Shown in pieces: positions 45,970-53,716 of a stretch of 64,000 nucleotides of DNA. Position numbers and translations under genes: made by a program. The stretch comes from Halomonas sp. S3-1-1 (GTDB lineage Bacteria > Pseudomonadota > Gammaproteobacteria > Pseudomonadales > Halomonadaceae), in the NCBI RefSeq assembly GCF_023757625.1, contig NZ_JALGBZ010000002.1:310001-374000 (forward strand), in the 5' to 3' direction. A model generated the notes under the pieces. That model was not told where the DNA came from, ran no database searches, and worked only from the letters and a program-made list of their open reading frames with translations. How positions within the stretch are numbered: position 1 is the stretch's first letter; every line of letters begins with the position of its first letter.

Positions 45970-47321
45970 GCCGCGGGGATGAAAGCGTCAGGGAGATCAA
46001 TTTCGACGGACTGGTCGGCCCAACTCACAACTACGCGGGCCTGGCCGCCGGCAACCTGGCCTCCCAGCGCCACGGCGGGCTCACCGCCAACCCGAAAGAG
46101 GGTGCGCTGCAGGGGCTTTTGAAGATGAAATCGCTGATGGAGGCAGGCTACGCTCAGGGCGTGCTTCCGCCCCAGCAGCGCCCAGACATCGGCGCGCTGC
46201 GCGAGCTGGGCTTTCACGGAAGCGACGAAAACGTGCTGGCGCGTGCCGCGTGCGACGCCCCACAGCTTCTGCGCGCGGTGTGCTCGGCCTCCAGCATGTG
46301 GACGGCCAACGCCGCCACTGTTACCCCCGGCATCGACGCGCCGGACGGCCGCGTTCATTTCACCCCGGCCAATCTGCAGTCCAGCTTTCACCGCTTTCTA
46401 GAGCCGGACACCACCGCTCGCGTGCTGAAGGCCGTTTTTCAAAACGAGCGCCACTTCGCCCACCATCCAGCGCTTCCGGCCACGCCCGCGTTTTCCGATG
46501 AAGGCGCGGCGAACCATACAAGGCTTTGCGGTGAGCACGGCGAAGCCGGCGTGCATCTATTCGTCTACGGCCGCAAGGCGTTTGATGCCGGTGCGCGCGC
46601 GCCGAGTCGCTACCCGGCGCGCCAAACGCTTGAGGCAAGCCAGGCCGTGGCCCGACAGCACGGGCTGAGTGAGGCGCAAACCGTGTTCGCCCAGCAGCAC
46701 CCGGAGGCGATCGACGCTGGCGTGTTCCATAACGACGTGATCGCCGTGGGCAACGGCCCGGTACTGCTCTATCACGAGCTGGCCTTTCTGGACGAAGAGG
46801 GCACTCTGGAGGCGCTGCGCGACAAAATGGCCACGCCCCTGATCCCTGTGCGCGTGCCGGTCGAGGCGATCAGCCTTGACGACGCCGTCGGCTCGTATCT
46901 CTTCAACTCGCAGCTGCTTTCCAACCCGGACGGCAGCATGACGCTGGTGGTCCCCGGCGAGTGTCAGGAGAACGAAACGGTATGGCGCGTGATTCAGGAC
47001 CTGATTCTTGCGGGCTATAATCCGATTTCCGAGGTGCTCGTCAAGGATGTCAAGCAGAGCATGCAAAACGGCGGCGGCCCGGCCTGTCTGCGCCTGCGCG
47101 TGGCGCTCTCGAGCGCCGAGCGCGAGGCGATCGATGCCCGCGTGCTGCTGACGCCCGCTTTGTTCGAGGACCTGACCGCTTGGGTCGAGCACCATTACCG
47201 CGACCGGCTGGCACCCAAGGATCTGGCCGACCCGCAGCTTGCACGCGAGTCGCTCACCGCCCTCGATGAGCTTACAAAACTGCTCGAAATGGGATCGGTG
47301 TATCCGTTTCAGCTGGGGTAG
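45966..47321 (+). CDS. astB: N-succinylarginine dihydrolase
   Basis: A 451-residue amidinotransferase-fold hydrolase that takes N2-succinylarginine to N2-succinylornithine, two ammonia and CO2. It starts [34 protein letters not shown] and carries [16 protein letters not shown] near 110, [18 protein letters not shown] near 137, the His-containing [29 protein letters not shown] near 240-265, and a C-terminal [17 protein letters not shown] with the catalytic Cys near 370. Length matches family members (about 445). It is the last step gene present; astE is not in the window. The stop is followed, after a short gap, by a DUF523 gene. Confidence 0.96.
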   Translation: MSRGDESVREINFDGLVGPTHNYAGLAAGNLASQRHGGLTANPKEGALQGLLKMKSLMEAGYAQGVLPPQQRPDIGALRELGFHGSDENVLARAACDAPQLLRAVCSASSMWTANAATVTPGIDAPDGRVHFTPANLQSSFHRFLEPDTTARVLKAVFQNERHFAHHPALPATPAFSDEGAANHTRLCGEHGEAGVHLFVYGRKAFDAGARAPSRYPARQTLEASQAVARQHGLSEAQTVFAQQHPEAIDAGVFHNDVIAVGNGPVLLYHELAFLDEEGTLEALRDKMATPLIPVRVPVEAISLDDAVGSYLFNSQLLSNPDGSMTLVVPGECQENETVWRVIQDLILAGYNPISEVLVKDVKQSMQNGGGPACLRLRVALSSAEREAIDARVLLTPALFEDLTAWVEHHYRDRLAPKDLADPQLARESLTALDELTKLLEMGSVYPFQLG

Positions 47322-47365
47322 CGCGTCGGCAAACCTGTATCGAAAAACGCTTTGGAGAAGTGAAC

Positions 47366-47851
47366 GTGCACTACGTGTTGGTCAGCGCCTGCCTGCTGGG
47401 CAAGAAGGTCCGCTACGACGGTCAGGCGCTGACGGTTGCCGATGAAATCCTCGAGCAGTGGCGAGCTGAAAAGCGCATCGTGTCGGTGTGCCCCGAGGTC
47501 GAGGCGGGCATGAGCACACCGCGACCGCCGGCGGAGATCATCGCCGGCGACGGCGCGAGCGTGCTGGCGGGCGAAGCCCAGGTGCGGGAAAACGAGGGGC
47601 GCGATGTTACCGCCGATTTTATCGAGGGGGCGTCGATAGCGCTCGAAAGGTGCCGACGGTTCGGTATAAAGGTTGCCGTGCTGGCCGAGTCCAGCCCCTC
47701 CTGCGGCAGCACGTCTATTTATGACGGCCGTTTTGCCGGCCACAAGGTAGCCGGCATGGGCGTGGCCGCCGCGCTTTTATGCCAGCACGGCGTGCGCGTG
47801 TTCAGCCAGTACGACATCGCCCGCGCGCATCTGGCGCTGCTCGACGCGTGA
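47366..47851 (+). CDS. DUF523 family protein
   Basis: A 161-residue soluble protein with the DUF523 motifs LVSACLLGKKVRYDG near the start (conserved Cys), VSVCPEVEAGMSTPRPPAEI near 45 and AESSPSCGSTSIYDG near 110, with three Cys typical of the family. These cysteines suggest a metal or iron-sulfur site; the function is not known. The GTG at 47366 is preferred over a GTG two codons earlier because GGAGA lies 7 bases upstream of it. It shares a GTGA overlap with the following GNAT gene and follows astB by 44 bases, so it may belong to the ast transcript. Confidence 0.88.
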   Translation: MHYVLVSACLLGKKVRYDGQALTVADEILEQWRAEKRIVSVCPEVEAGMSTPRPPAEIIAGDGASVLAGEAQVRENEGRDVTADFIEGASIALERCRRFGIKVAVLAESSPSCGSTSIYDGRFAGHKVAGMGVAAALLCQHGVRVFSQYDIARAHLALLDA

Positions 47852-48273
47852 CGCCGCTCATCCAGCCCACCCGCGACCGAGCGTTCGCCTCCAGGCTCAT
47901 TCAGCGCAACATGGCCGATTATTACGAGGCGCTGGACATGCACTGGGAGGAGGCGCTGTTCGAGCGCCAGTGGCGCGAGATGGAAAGCTACCAGCTCGTG
48001 CTCGACGACCGCCCAGTCGGGCTTTTGTGTCTCGACGCTTTTGATGATGCGTGCCATATCCGCGAGCTTCAAATCGACCCGGCGTGGCAGCGCTGCGGGC
48101 TAGGCGCGGCGGCGCTCGATTTTGCCCTTTCGCGGGCGGGACAGGCGGGCAGCGCCGCGCTGCGCCTCAAGGTGTTCTGCATCAATCCGGCGGTCGCGTT
48201 TTACACGCGTCACGGGTTTCGTATCGTCAAGACCGAGGCCAATGTCCACTTCATGCAGCGTCGCCTCGTCTAA
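47848..48273 (+). CDS. GNAT family N-acetyltransferase
   Basis: A 141-residue acetyltransferase with the GNAT pattern: beta-strand YQLVLDDRPVGLLCLDAFDDACHIRELQIDPAWQRCGLGAAALDFAL near 45-90, where RCGLGAAALD is the acetyl-CoA loop, and FCINPAVAFYTRHGFRIVKTEANVHFMQR near the end. The GTG start at 47848 overlaps the DUF523 stop (GTGA). Substrate unknown; the link to DUF523 suggests a shared job, possibly after the ast operon. It is convergent with the DMT exporter gene. Confidence 0.88.
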   Translation: MTPLIQPTRDRAFASRLIQRNMADYYEALDMHWEEALFERQWREMESYQLVLDDRPVGLLCLDAFDDACHIRELQIDPAWQRCGLGAAALDFALSRAGQAGSAALRLKVFCINPAVAFYTRHGFRIVKTEANVHFMQRRLV

Positions 48274-48293
48274 ACGCCGTTAAGACTTTCGAG

Positions 48294-49241
48294 CTATCGA
48301 CCCGGCCTGGCAAAGCGGGGCCAAATTCCCGCCTTGCCGAGGTTCAAGAGCGCAATTCCCGCGGCGATCAGCAGCGCTCCCATCAGTAATCCATCCGGGG
48401 CGCTTTCGCCCTGAACAAGGATGGCCACCGGCACGCCGAACAGCGCCCCTACCGACCCCAACAGGCTCAAAAGCACCGGGCCGCCGCTTTTTTGTAGCAA
48501 GAAAAGCAGCAGAAACTGCCCGGCGAACACCGCTGCCTGCAGCGCGATCAACAGCGCCACGCTCGTTTGGGCGGGCACGGCGAGCGTAAAGCCGGGCAGT
48601 AGACTCACTCCCAGCAATAGCGCTACCGCGGCCACCAGCATGCCCGGTGCCAGGGTTTCGCCGGCTACCCCCGGCGGCCAGCGCAGCGTGCGGTAAAGAT
48701 TGCCAATCGCCAGCAGCACCGGGCCGAGCAGCGCAAGCAGTATCCAGCGAACGTCTGCCTCCGGGGTGGCGATCTTGTGCGCGGCGAGAATGAGCGCCCC
48801 GGCGAGCGCGGCGAGTACGCCTAGGCCGCGGCTTGGCTGAAAGCGCTCCATCTTTAGCGCCAGCGCGCCGAGATAGGTCAAAAGCGGTGGCAGGGTGATG
48901 ACCAACGCCACGAAACCGGCGCCGATATGCGCAATGGCCGAGAAGAACAGCAGGTTGGAGCCCGCCACCCCCACCAGCGCCGACACCGTGTAGTACTCGA
49001 GCGTGCGGGCGTTGACCGGCGGCAGCCGGCCGCGCGCGGCGGCCAGCGCCAGCAGAATCAGCGCCGCCCCGAAAAGTGACCAGAACAGAAACGCTAGCGG
49101 CGACAGCGCCATCTCGCCGGCTTGCTTGGCCAGATTGGTGGAAAGACCCAGCAGTGAACCCCCGGCGAGCAGATAGACGAGCGGGGCGAAACGTCTTGAG
49201 GAAAAGGCCTTATCGGTAAAATCGGAGCGGATTGGCGGCAC
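48294..49241 (-). CDS. DMT superfamily (EamA) exporter
   Basis: A 315-residue membrane protein of ten helices in two repeats, each with EamA-type features: LAGGSLLGLSTNLAKQAGEMALSPLAFLFWSLFGAALILL near 25-65 and a second half from about 170 with ATLAPGM-like and LLSLLGSVGALFGVPVAILVQGESAPDGLLMGALLIAAGIALLNLG near the end. DMT exporters remove amino acids, metabolites or drugs. Its start diverges from a marR gene 86 bases away; two perfect palindromes lie between, so it is very likely controlled by that MarR protein, which would also control itself. Confidence 0.9.
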   Translation of the reverse strand: MPPIRSDFTDKAFSSRRFAPLVYLLAGGSLLGLSTNLAKQAGEMALSPLAFLFWSLFGAALILLALAAARGRLPPVNARTLEYYTVSALVGVAGSNLLFFSAIAHIGAGFVALVITLPPLLTYLGALALKMERFQPSRGLGVLAALAGALILAAHKIATPEADVRWILLALLGPVLLAIGNLYRTLRWPPGVAGETLAPGMLVAAVALLLGVSLLPGFTLAVPAQTSVALLIALQAAVFAGQFLLLFLLQKSGGPVLLSLLGSVGALFGVPVAILVQGESAPDGLLMGALLIAAGIALLNLGKAGIWPRFARPGR

Positions 49242-49258
49242 GAGGACATCCTGTTCAA

Positions 49259-49309
49259 ATATCTTGATATCAAGATATCTGTTTTTTTATCTTGACGTCA
49301 AGATAAAAA
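49259..49309. promoter_or_regulatory. Two perfect palindromes, probable MarR operators
   Basis: The first palindrome, ATATCTTGATATCAAGATAT, is 20 bases at 49259-49278 and the second is 26 bases at 49284-49309 with core TTATCTTGACGTCAAGATAA. Both share the arms TATCTTGA/TCAAGATA and are centred 28 bases apart, between the divergent DMT exporter and marR starts. This is the typical picture of a MarR dimer operator in duplicate controlling a divergent promoter. The region is also AT-rich, with a T-run between the sites. Confidence 0.85.
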
Positions 49310-49326
49310 GTCGTAAGCTCGCAGCC

Positions 49327-49830
49327 ATGGATCATGTCGATAGAATACTTTTGCAGTGGCAGCGCCAGCGCCCTGAGCTCGATGTGGCGCCGATGGGCAC
49401 GCTTGGCCGCCTCAAGCGGCTCAACCAGGTGCTGATGCGCGCCATGGAGAAAACCTGGGAGCCGTTTGGGCTAAGCGAGTCGAGCTTCGACGTGCTCGCC
49501 ACGCTCCGGCGCGAAGGCCCACCGTTTGCGCTGTCGCCGAGCGCGCTGATGGCCTCCACCATGGTCACCTCCGGCACCATGACCCACCGCCTTCAGCAGC
49601 TCGAAAAAGCCGGGCTCATTGAGCGGGTGAAAAACCCCGAGGACGGGCGCGGCTTTCTGATTTCGCTCTCAAGCGAGGGCTTCGCGCTGATCGACGAGGC
49701 CGTGACCGCCCACGTCGAAACGCAGCAGGTGCTGGTCAGCGGGCTGACTGACACGCAGCGCGGCGAGCTCGATGCGCTGCTCAAGCAGATGCTGGCCAGC
49801 GTTGAAGCGTCCACCGGAAATGACGATTAA
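49327..49830 (+). CDS. MarR-family transcriptional regulator
   Basis: A 167-residue winged-helix protein: MDHVDRILLQWQRQRPELDVAPMGTLGRLKRLNQVLMRAM at the start, then the DNA-binding part LSPSALMASTMVTSGTMTHRLQQLEKAGLIERVKNPEDGRGFLISLSSEGFALI near 77-132 with the DxRGxxxxLT-like wing (DGRGFLISLS). The start at 49327 is chosen because the upstream in-frame ATG at 49264 would lie inside the operator palindromes. It probably represses its own gene and the divergent DMT exporter, and is released by a small ligand. AAGCTCG sits before the ATG; the ribosome site is weak. Confidence 0.92.
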   Translation: MDHVDRILLQWQRQRPELDVAPMGTLGRLKRLNQVLMRAMEKTWEPFGLSESSFDVLATLRREGPPFALSPSALMASTMVTSGTMTHRLQQLEKAGLIERVKNPEDGRGFLISLSSEGFALIDEAVTAHVETQQVLVSGLTDTQRGELDALLKQMLASVEASTGNDD

Positions 49831-49842
49831 GGAGTGAGCGCG

Positions 49843-50184
49843 ATGGCGCTTTTGTTGAAATGTCTGCTCGGCGCGCTGGCGGTGCTGCTCATTGCGCTTT
49901 TATCGCGGACCAAAAGCTTTTTCATCGCCGGTTTGGTGCCGCTGTTTCCCACCTTTGCGCTGATCGCGCACTACATCGTCGGCTCCGAGCGCGGCATGGC
50001 GGATCTGCGCACCACCGCGCTATTCGGCCTCTGCTCGCTGATTCCCTACGCGGCCTATCTCGCCGCCATCTACTACGCCAGCTACCGGCTCACCCTGACC
50101 GGCACGCTGACCGCCGCTACTCTGGTCTGGCTGCTCTTCGCGTTGCTTTTACTGTGGGGCTGGACGCGCTTCTATTCCGGCTGA
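49843..50184 (+). CDS. glpM: GlpM/YdgC family inner-membrane protein
   Basis: A 113-residue membrane protein with about four helices, starting MALLLKCLLGALAVLLIALLSRTKSFFIAGLVPLFPTFALIAHYIVGSERGMADLRTT. The SRTKSFFIAGLVPLFPTFALIAHYIVGSERG stretch is the GlpM/YdgC hallmark. In Pseudomonas glpM is linked to alginate biosynthesis and glycerol metabolism; its molecular job is not known. AAGGAG lies eight bases before ATG 49843; a GTG three codons upstream is possible. It follows marR by 12 bases and overlaps the convergent LysR gene by 13 bases. Confidence 0.92.
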   Translation: MALLLKCLLGALAVLLIALLSRTKSFFIAGLVPLFPTFALIAHYIVGSERGMADLRTTALFGLCSLIPYAAYLAAIYYASYRLTLTGTLTAATLVWLLFALLLLWGWTRFYSG

Positions 50185-51047
50185 GCGAGGCGCTGGCGCA
50201 CGCCGTCGGTGACCGCTTCCATGAAGGCGCGCACCCGCGCTAGGTGGCGAAGGTCCGGATGGGTGAGCAGCCAAAGCGGCGTGGCAAGCGCTGCGACCGG
50301 CTCGCCGAGGCGTAACAAGGTGTGGTCGGCGTCGCCCAGGTAGCAGGGCAGCACCGCCACCTCGTTGCCCAAGCGCAGCGCGTGTTGGATCGCCAACAGG
50401 CTATCCAGCCGGTAGACAACGTGCTTGTCCGTCATCCATTTTTCCAGCGCGGTGTCGCCCATATGAGCATCCGGCCCGATCCAGCGCGCCGCGGCAAGCC
50501 TGTCACTCGAGACGGGTTCCCAACGCTGGCGCTGGCCGTAGACCGCCAGCGCCAGCGTACCTAACTGGCGGCCGACCAGCGTTGGCGGCGGCGCGTGGGT
50601 CGGGCGCAGGGCGATGTCGGCCTCGCGATGCGAAAGGCTGTGACGCTGATTGGAGATGGCGACTTCCAGGCGGATCTCCGGGAACGCTCGACGAAAGTCA
50701 GCGAAGATCGGACTCAGCAGCCCGGCGAAAAGGGTGTCGGTGGTGGTCACGCGCAGGCTGCCCGAAAGCTTTAAATCCTGGCCGGTGAGCCGGCGCTCGG
50801 CGCGGTGAATTTCCTCTCGTACCCGCTCGGCGCTGGCCGCCAGCTCCTCGCCGGCAAGCGTCGGCGTATAGCCGTGACGATGGCGCTCGAACAGGGTAAC
50901 GCTCAGGCGCTGTTCGAGCGCGGCGAGCCGTCTGAACACGGTGGCGTGGCTTAAACGAAGCGCGCGGGCCGCGCCGGAAAGCGAGCCCGCCTGCGTCACG
51001 GCCAGCACCAGCTGCAGATCATCCCACTTCATGTGCTGTACATTCAT
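50172..51047 (-). CDS. LysR-family transcriptional regulator, divergent from a quinone reductase-like gene
   Basis: A 291-residue LysR protein: helix-turn-helix LQLVLAVTQAGSLSGAARALRLSHATVFRRLAALEQRL near residues 10-48, effector domain from about 95. Its DNA-binding part matches the LysR subgroup with one-helix ATVFRRL recognition sequence. Starts at 51047, or at the ATG five codons later. It lies 90 bases from the divergent NAD(P)H oxidoreductase gene, which it probably controls. Its 3' end overlaps the glpM gene by 13 bases in convergent direction. Confidence 0.9.
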   Translation of the reverse strand: MNVQHMKWDDLQLVLAVTQAGSLSGAARALRLSHATVFRRLAALEQRLSVTLFERHRHGYTPTLAGEELAASAERVREEIHRAERRLTGQDLKLSGSLRVTTTDTLFAGLLSPIFADFRRAFPEIRLEVAISNQRHSLSHREADIALRPTHAPPPTLVGRQLGTLALAVYGQRQRWEPVSSDRLAAARWIGPDAHMGDTALEKWMTDKHVVYRLDSLLAIQHALRLGNEVAVLPCYLGDADHTLLRLGEPVAALATPLWLLTHPDLRHLARVRAFMEAVTDGVRQRLAQPE

Positions 51048-51136
51048 GCAAACCCGATTGTCTAAATTGGCGAATGTTGTTGCAATATCGTACAGGGTAG
51101 CCTGTACGCTGATGTCGTGACAGCCAGAGGTATTCC

Positions 51137-51886
51137 ATGAACGTTTTGATCGTATTGGCCCACCCTGAGACGCGCTCGTTCAACGCCGCGCTGATGAAAA
51201 CCGCCGTTGCCCGCCTTGAAAGCGCGGGGCACGCGGTAGCGGTCAGTGATTTGTACGCCGAGGGCTTCGACCCGGTCGAGCGGGCGAGCCACTATGTTGA
51301 TATCGACGACGGCGTCTTCAAACCGCTGGACGCGCAGCGCGACCACGCAAAGCGCCAGACGCTGCCCGAGGAGGTCGCCCGCGAGCTCGACCGGCTCGAA
51401 TGGGCGGATCTGGTGATCTTCCAGTTTCCGCTCTGGTGGCACGCCCAGCCGGCGATTCTCAAGGGCTGGTTCGATCGCGTGATGGTCTACGGCGGGCGCT
51501 ACTCGAGCCGTATGCGCTACGACCATGGCTATTTCAAGGGCAAACGCGCGCTGCTCTCGGTCACCGCAGGCTCGCCCCGGCAAGCTTTTCAGCCCTTTGG
51601 CCGCGCCGGTGACATGGCCGCCTGGCTCTGGCCGATCCATTCGTCGCTTTACTACGTAGGCTTCGATGTGCTGGCACCCCAGGTAAGCTACGGCGTGCAG
51701 GGCGGCGGTATCGAGTACCAGAAGCAGGAGGCGCTTGAGGCGCATCTCGCGGACTGCAAGCGTCGCTGGGCCGAACGGTTGGGGCATCTTGAAAGCGAAG
51801 ACCCGATTCCCTTCGCCGGCTGGCAGGACTGGGACGAGGCGGGCGTGCTGCGGGAGGCGGCGCCGCTTCGCTGGCGCTTGGGGTGA
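51137..51886 (+). CDS. NAD(P)H-dependent oxidoreductase (flavodoxin-fold quinone reductase)
   Basis: A 249-residue FMN/FAD flavoprotein of the NQO1/MdaB family. It begins MNVLIVLAHPETRSFNAALMKTAVARLESAGHAVAVSDLYAEGFDP, and shows DLVIFQFPLWWHAQPAILKGWFDRVMVYGGRYS near 92-125, which forms the flavin and substrate site. Such enzymes reduce quinones by two electrons and protect against quinone or electrophile stress. The divergent LysR neighbour suggests inducible control. A short GC-rich inverted repeat follows the stop. Function as general quinone reductase is inferred. Confidence 0.92.
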   Translation: MNVLIVLAHPETRSFNAALMKTAVARLESAGHAVAVSDLYAEGFDPVERASHYVDIDDGVFKPLDAQRDHAKRQTLPEEVARELDRLEWADLVIFQFPLWWHAQPAILKGWFDRVMVYGGRYSSRMRYDHGYFKGKRALLSVTAGSPRQAFQPFGRAGDMAAWLWPIHSSLYYVGFDVLAPQVSYGVQGGGIEYQKQEALEAHLADCKRRWAERLGHLESEDPIPFAGWQDWDEAGVLREAAPLRWRLG

Positions 51887-51922
51887 GGCCCGCCGCCCCA
51901 AGCGGCGGCGGCAGGCCGGGAG
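51887..51922. other. GC-rich inverted repeat after the quinone reductase-like gene
   Basis: Directly after the stop at 51886 lies CCGCCGC, loop CCCAA, GCGGCGG (about 51890-51910). There is no U-run on either strand, so it is only a possible weak transcript end between convergent units. Confidence 0.35.
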
Positions 51923-52075
51923 TTAGCCTTCGGCGGGCTGTAGGCGGCGCAGGTGGTTGCCTTCCGGGTCGTCCTCGCCCTGGAACTGGTTGACGGCAAA
52001 CACGTGGCCTTGGCCGTGGGCGCTCTGGGCCACGGCCAACGGTGTGTTCCGGTGGCGTTTAAGTGAGGATGGCAG
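51923..52075 (-). CDS. Possible CUG-initiated microprotein downstream of the esterase gene
   Basis: On the minus strand a 50-codon frame ends in TAA at 51923-51925. Its only initiation candidate near a ribosome site is CTG at 52075-52073, which has AAGGAG at 52089-52084 eight bases before. No ATG, GTG or TTG lies at that distance. The predicted product, starting (M)PSSLKRHRNTPLAVAQSAHG and ending LRRLQPAEG, is polar without a membrane segment and I recognise no family. It lies 53 bases after the stop of the esterase gene, on the same strand, so it could be co-transcribed. It may be a real small gene with an unusual start, or the remains of one. Confidence 0.35.
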   Translation of the reverse strand: MPSSLKRHRNTPLAVAQSAHGQGHVFAVNQFQGEDDPEGNHLRRLQPAEG

Positions 52076-52128
52076 GGTGTTCTCTCCTTGAAGGTAGGTG
52101 GGGCGGGCCGCTGCGGTATTGCCTTGTA

Positions 52129-53085
52129 TTAGTCGATGGGTGACATACCCGTCACGTCGCCAAGCGCCGCCATTAGCGAGGCGCGAAAGGTCTCGCCGTG
52201 GCTCAGGCCGGGGAATTCCCGGTAGTCGGCGGTAACGCCATCGAAGCCGTCGAGGCGCTCGGCCAGTTGCTCGACGGCCTCCGGCGGTACGCTCGACACG
52301 CGTTGCAGGTGCGCGCGGACCCGCGGGTCGCTCATGTCGCGGTGAGAGGTGTCGCGTTCGCGCTCACCGCCGCCCAGGCTGAGCAGCACGCGCAGCTCGC
52401 TCGTTGTGTAGGCGGCGCTGTCGCTGTCGAGCGCGTCGAGCAGCGCGCCTTCACCCCACCAGAGCGACGGGCTGCCCGCGGCGTAGGTGCTGAACGCGTC
52501 GGGCTGGGTAAAAAGGGTATATAGCGCGAAGAGTCCGCCGAGCGAATGACCCCAGAGCGTCTGGCGGTGCGGGTCGGTATGAACGTGGCGCTCGACCGCC
52601 GGGCGGATGTGACGCTCGATCGCGGCCAGAAACGCCTTCGCGCCGCCGCCTCGGCCTTCGTCATCCGCCAAGGCGGTATAGGTGTAATCCTGTATACGCG
52701 TGCGGTCGATGCGCAGGTCGTTGTCGTAGCCCAGAAACACCAGCACTGGTGGTGCGGATTGGTCTTCGATCGACTCGAGCAGCGCAGCGTCGAACTCCAT
52801 CAGTGCCGCGTTGCCGTCGAGCATCCAGAAGGCGGGATAGCCTTGGTCCGGCGGTGCCTGCCGGGGAATCCCCAGCGTGACTCGCCAGTGCCGCTCGGGC
52901 GTCTGGCTTTCGACGGTGAAGCGCTCGAAGCGGTAGCTTGCCAGCTGCTCGTCGAACACAGTGTGTCCCAGCGTCTGTTGAAGGTCGCGTTGCTGAGCCA
53001 AGGTAGCGCTACTCCATGAAACGATGAAGACAATAAACGAGACGACCACGCGTTGACGCAGGTGCTTCAATGAACGGTTCGACAT
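52129..53085 (-). CDS. Secreted alpha/beta hydrolase, probable siderophore esterase (IroE-like)
   Basis: A 318-residue protein with an N-terminal signal-like segment (RQRVVVSFIVFIVSWSSATLAQ). The esterase-D-like hydrolase core has MLDGNAALMEFD near 92, the nucleophile motif LWGHSLGGLFALYTLFTQPDAF near 185-205 and SLWWGEG near 215; the His is probably in GLSHGETF near 298. This family includes IroE and related periplasmic enzymes that hydrolyse siderophore esters. A Fur-box-like sequence lies 30 bases upstream of the start, supporting iron control. Antibiotic or carbohydrate esterase functions are the alternatives. Confidence 0.85.
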   Translation of the reverse strand: MSNRSLKHLRQRVVVSFIVFIVSWSSATLAQQRDLQQTLGHTVFDEQLASYRFERFTVESQTPERHWRVTLGIPRQAPPDQGYPAFWMLDGNAALMEFDAALLESIEDQSAPPVLVFLGYDNDLRIDRTRIQDYTYTALADDEGRGGGAKAFLAAIERHIRPAVERHVHTDPHRQTLWGHSLGGLFALYTLFTQPDAFSTYAAGSPSLWWGEGALLDALDSDSAAYTTSELRVLLSLGGGERERDTSHRDMSDPRVRAHLQRVSSVPPEAVEQLAERLDGFDGVTADYREFPGLSHGETFRASLMAALGDVTGMSPID

Positions 53086-53114
53086 GGTGGGTCCGTCGCG
53101 AGCTTTACGTTAAT

Positions 53115-53133
53115 CTTAATGATAATTGATATT
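53115..53133 (-). promoter_or_regulatory. Fur-box-like site upstream of the esterase gene
   Basis: The 19-base stretch CTTAATGATAATTGATATT matches the Fur consensus GATAATGATAATCATTATC at 13 of 19 positions, with the central TAATGATAAT intact. It lies 30-48 bases upstream of the minus-strand start at 53085, where a promoter is expected. It is AT-rich in an otherwise GC-rich region. Iron repression of a siderophore esterase is consistent. Nothing else in the 178-base gap to the elaA gene is clear. Confidence 0.6.
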
Positions 53134-53263
53134 AATTGATGTCGTGCTAATAAGGCAACCGGGTAGACTCATGAGGTCGCGTCTCAAACGTGTGTGACCA
53201 CACGAGCAGCCCATCACGATATACTGGCGGCTTGAACGCCACGATCGAAAGGGTAGAGTTGTT

Positions 53264-53716
53264 ATGTCACTGGATTTTAACTGGTCGCGCTTTGATGAGC
53301 TCGACACCCGCGCCTTTTTCGAGATCGCCCGCGCTCGCGAGGCGGTGTTCGTGGTCGAGCAGGCCTGTGCTTACCCGGAGCTGGACGCGCTCGATCTAAC
53401 GGCCTGGCACCTGCGCGCCACCAAAGGTGGTGATCTTGCCGCCTACGTGCGCGTGGTGGGACCAAAGGAGAAGTTCGCTGAGCCGTCGATCGGGCGGGTA
53501 ATGACCGTAGCGGCCTTTCGCGGCCAAGAGCTTGGCCGTGAGCTGATGGCGGAGGCGATTCGCTTTACCGAAGCTGCCTACCCGGGTCAGGGCATTCGTA
53601 TCGGCGCCCAGGCGCACCTCGCGAGCTTTTACGCCTCGCTCGGTTTCGACGCCGTAGGTGAGCCCTTCGATGAAGACGGCATCCCGCACATTGAAATGAT
53701 CAAGCTCGCGCCATGA
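53264..53716 (+). CDS. elaA: ElaA-type GNAT acetyltransferase
   Basis: A 150-residue protein beginning MSLDFNWSRFDELDTRAFFEIARAREAVFVVEQACAYPELDALD, the ElaA hallmark region (REAVFVVEQxCxYxExDxxD). The acetyl-CoA loop RVMTVAAFRGQELGRELMAEAI is near 78-98, and GIRIGAQAHLASFYASLGFDAVGEPFDEDGIPHIEM near 110-145 finishes the fold. ElaA is a widespread predicted acetyltransferase of unknown substrate. Its stop overlaps the bluB ATG (ATGA), so the two are co-translated. Confidence 0.95.
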   Translation: MSLDFNWSRFDELDTRAFFEIARAREAVFVVEQACAYPELDALDLTAWHLRATKGGDLAAYVRVVGPKEKFAEPSIGRVMTVAAFRGQELGRELMAEAIRFTEAAYPGQGIRIGAQAHLASFYASLGFDAVGEPFDEDGIPHIEMIKLAP

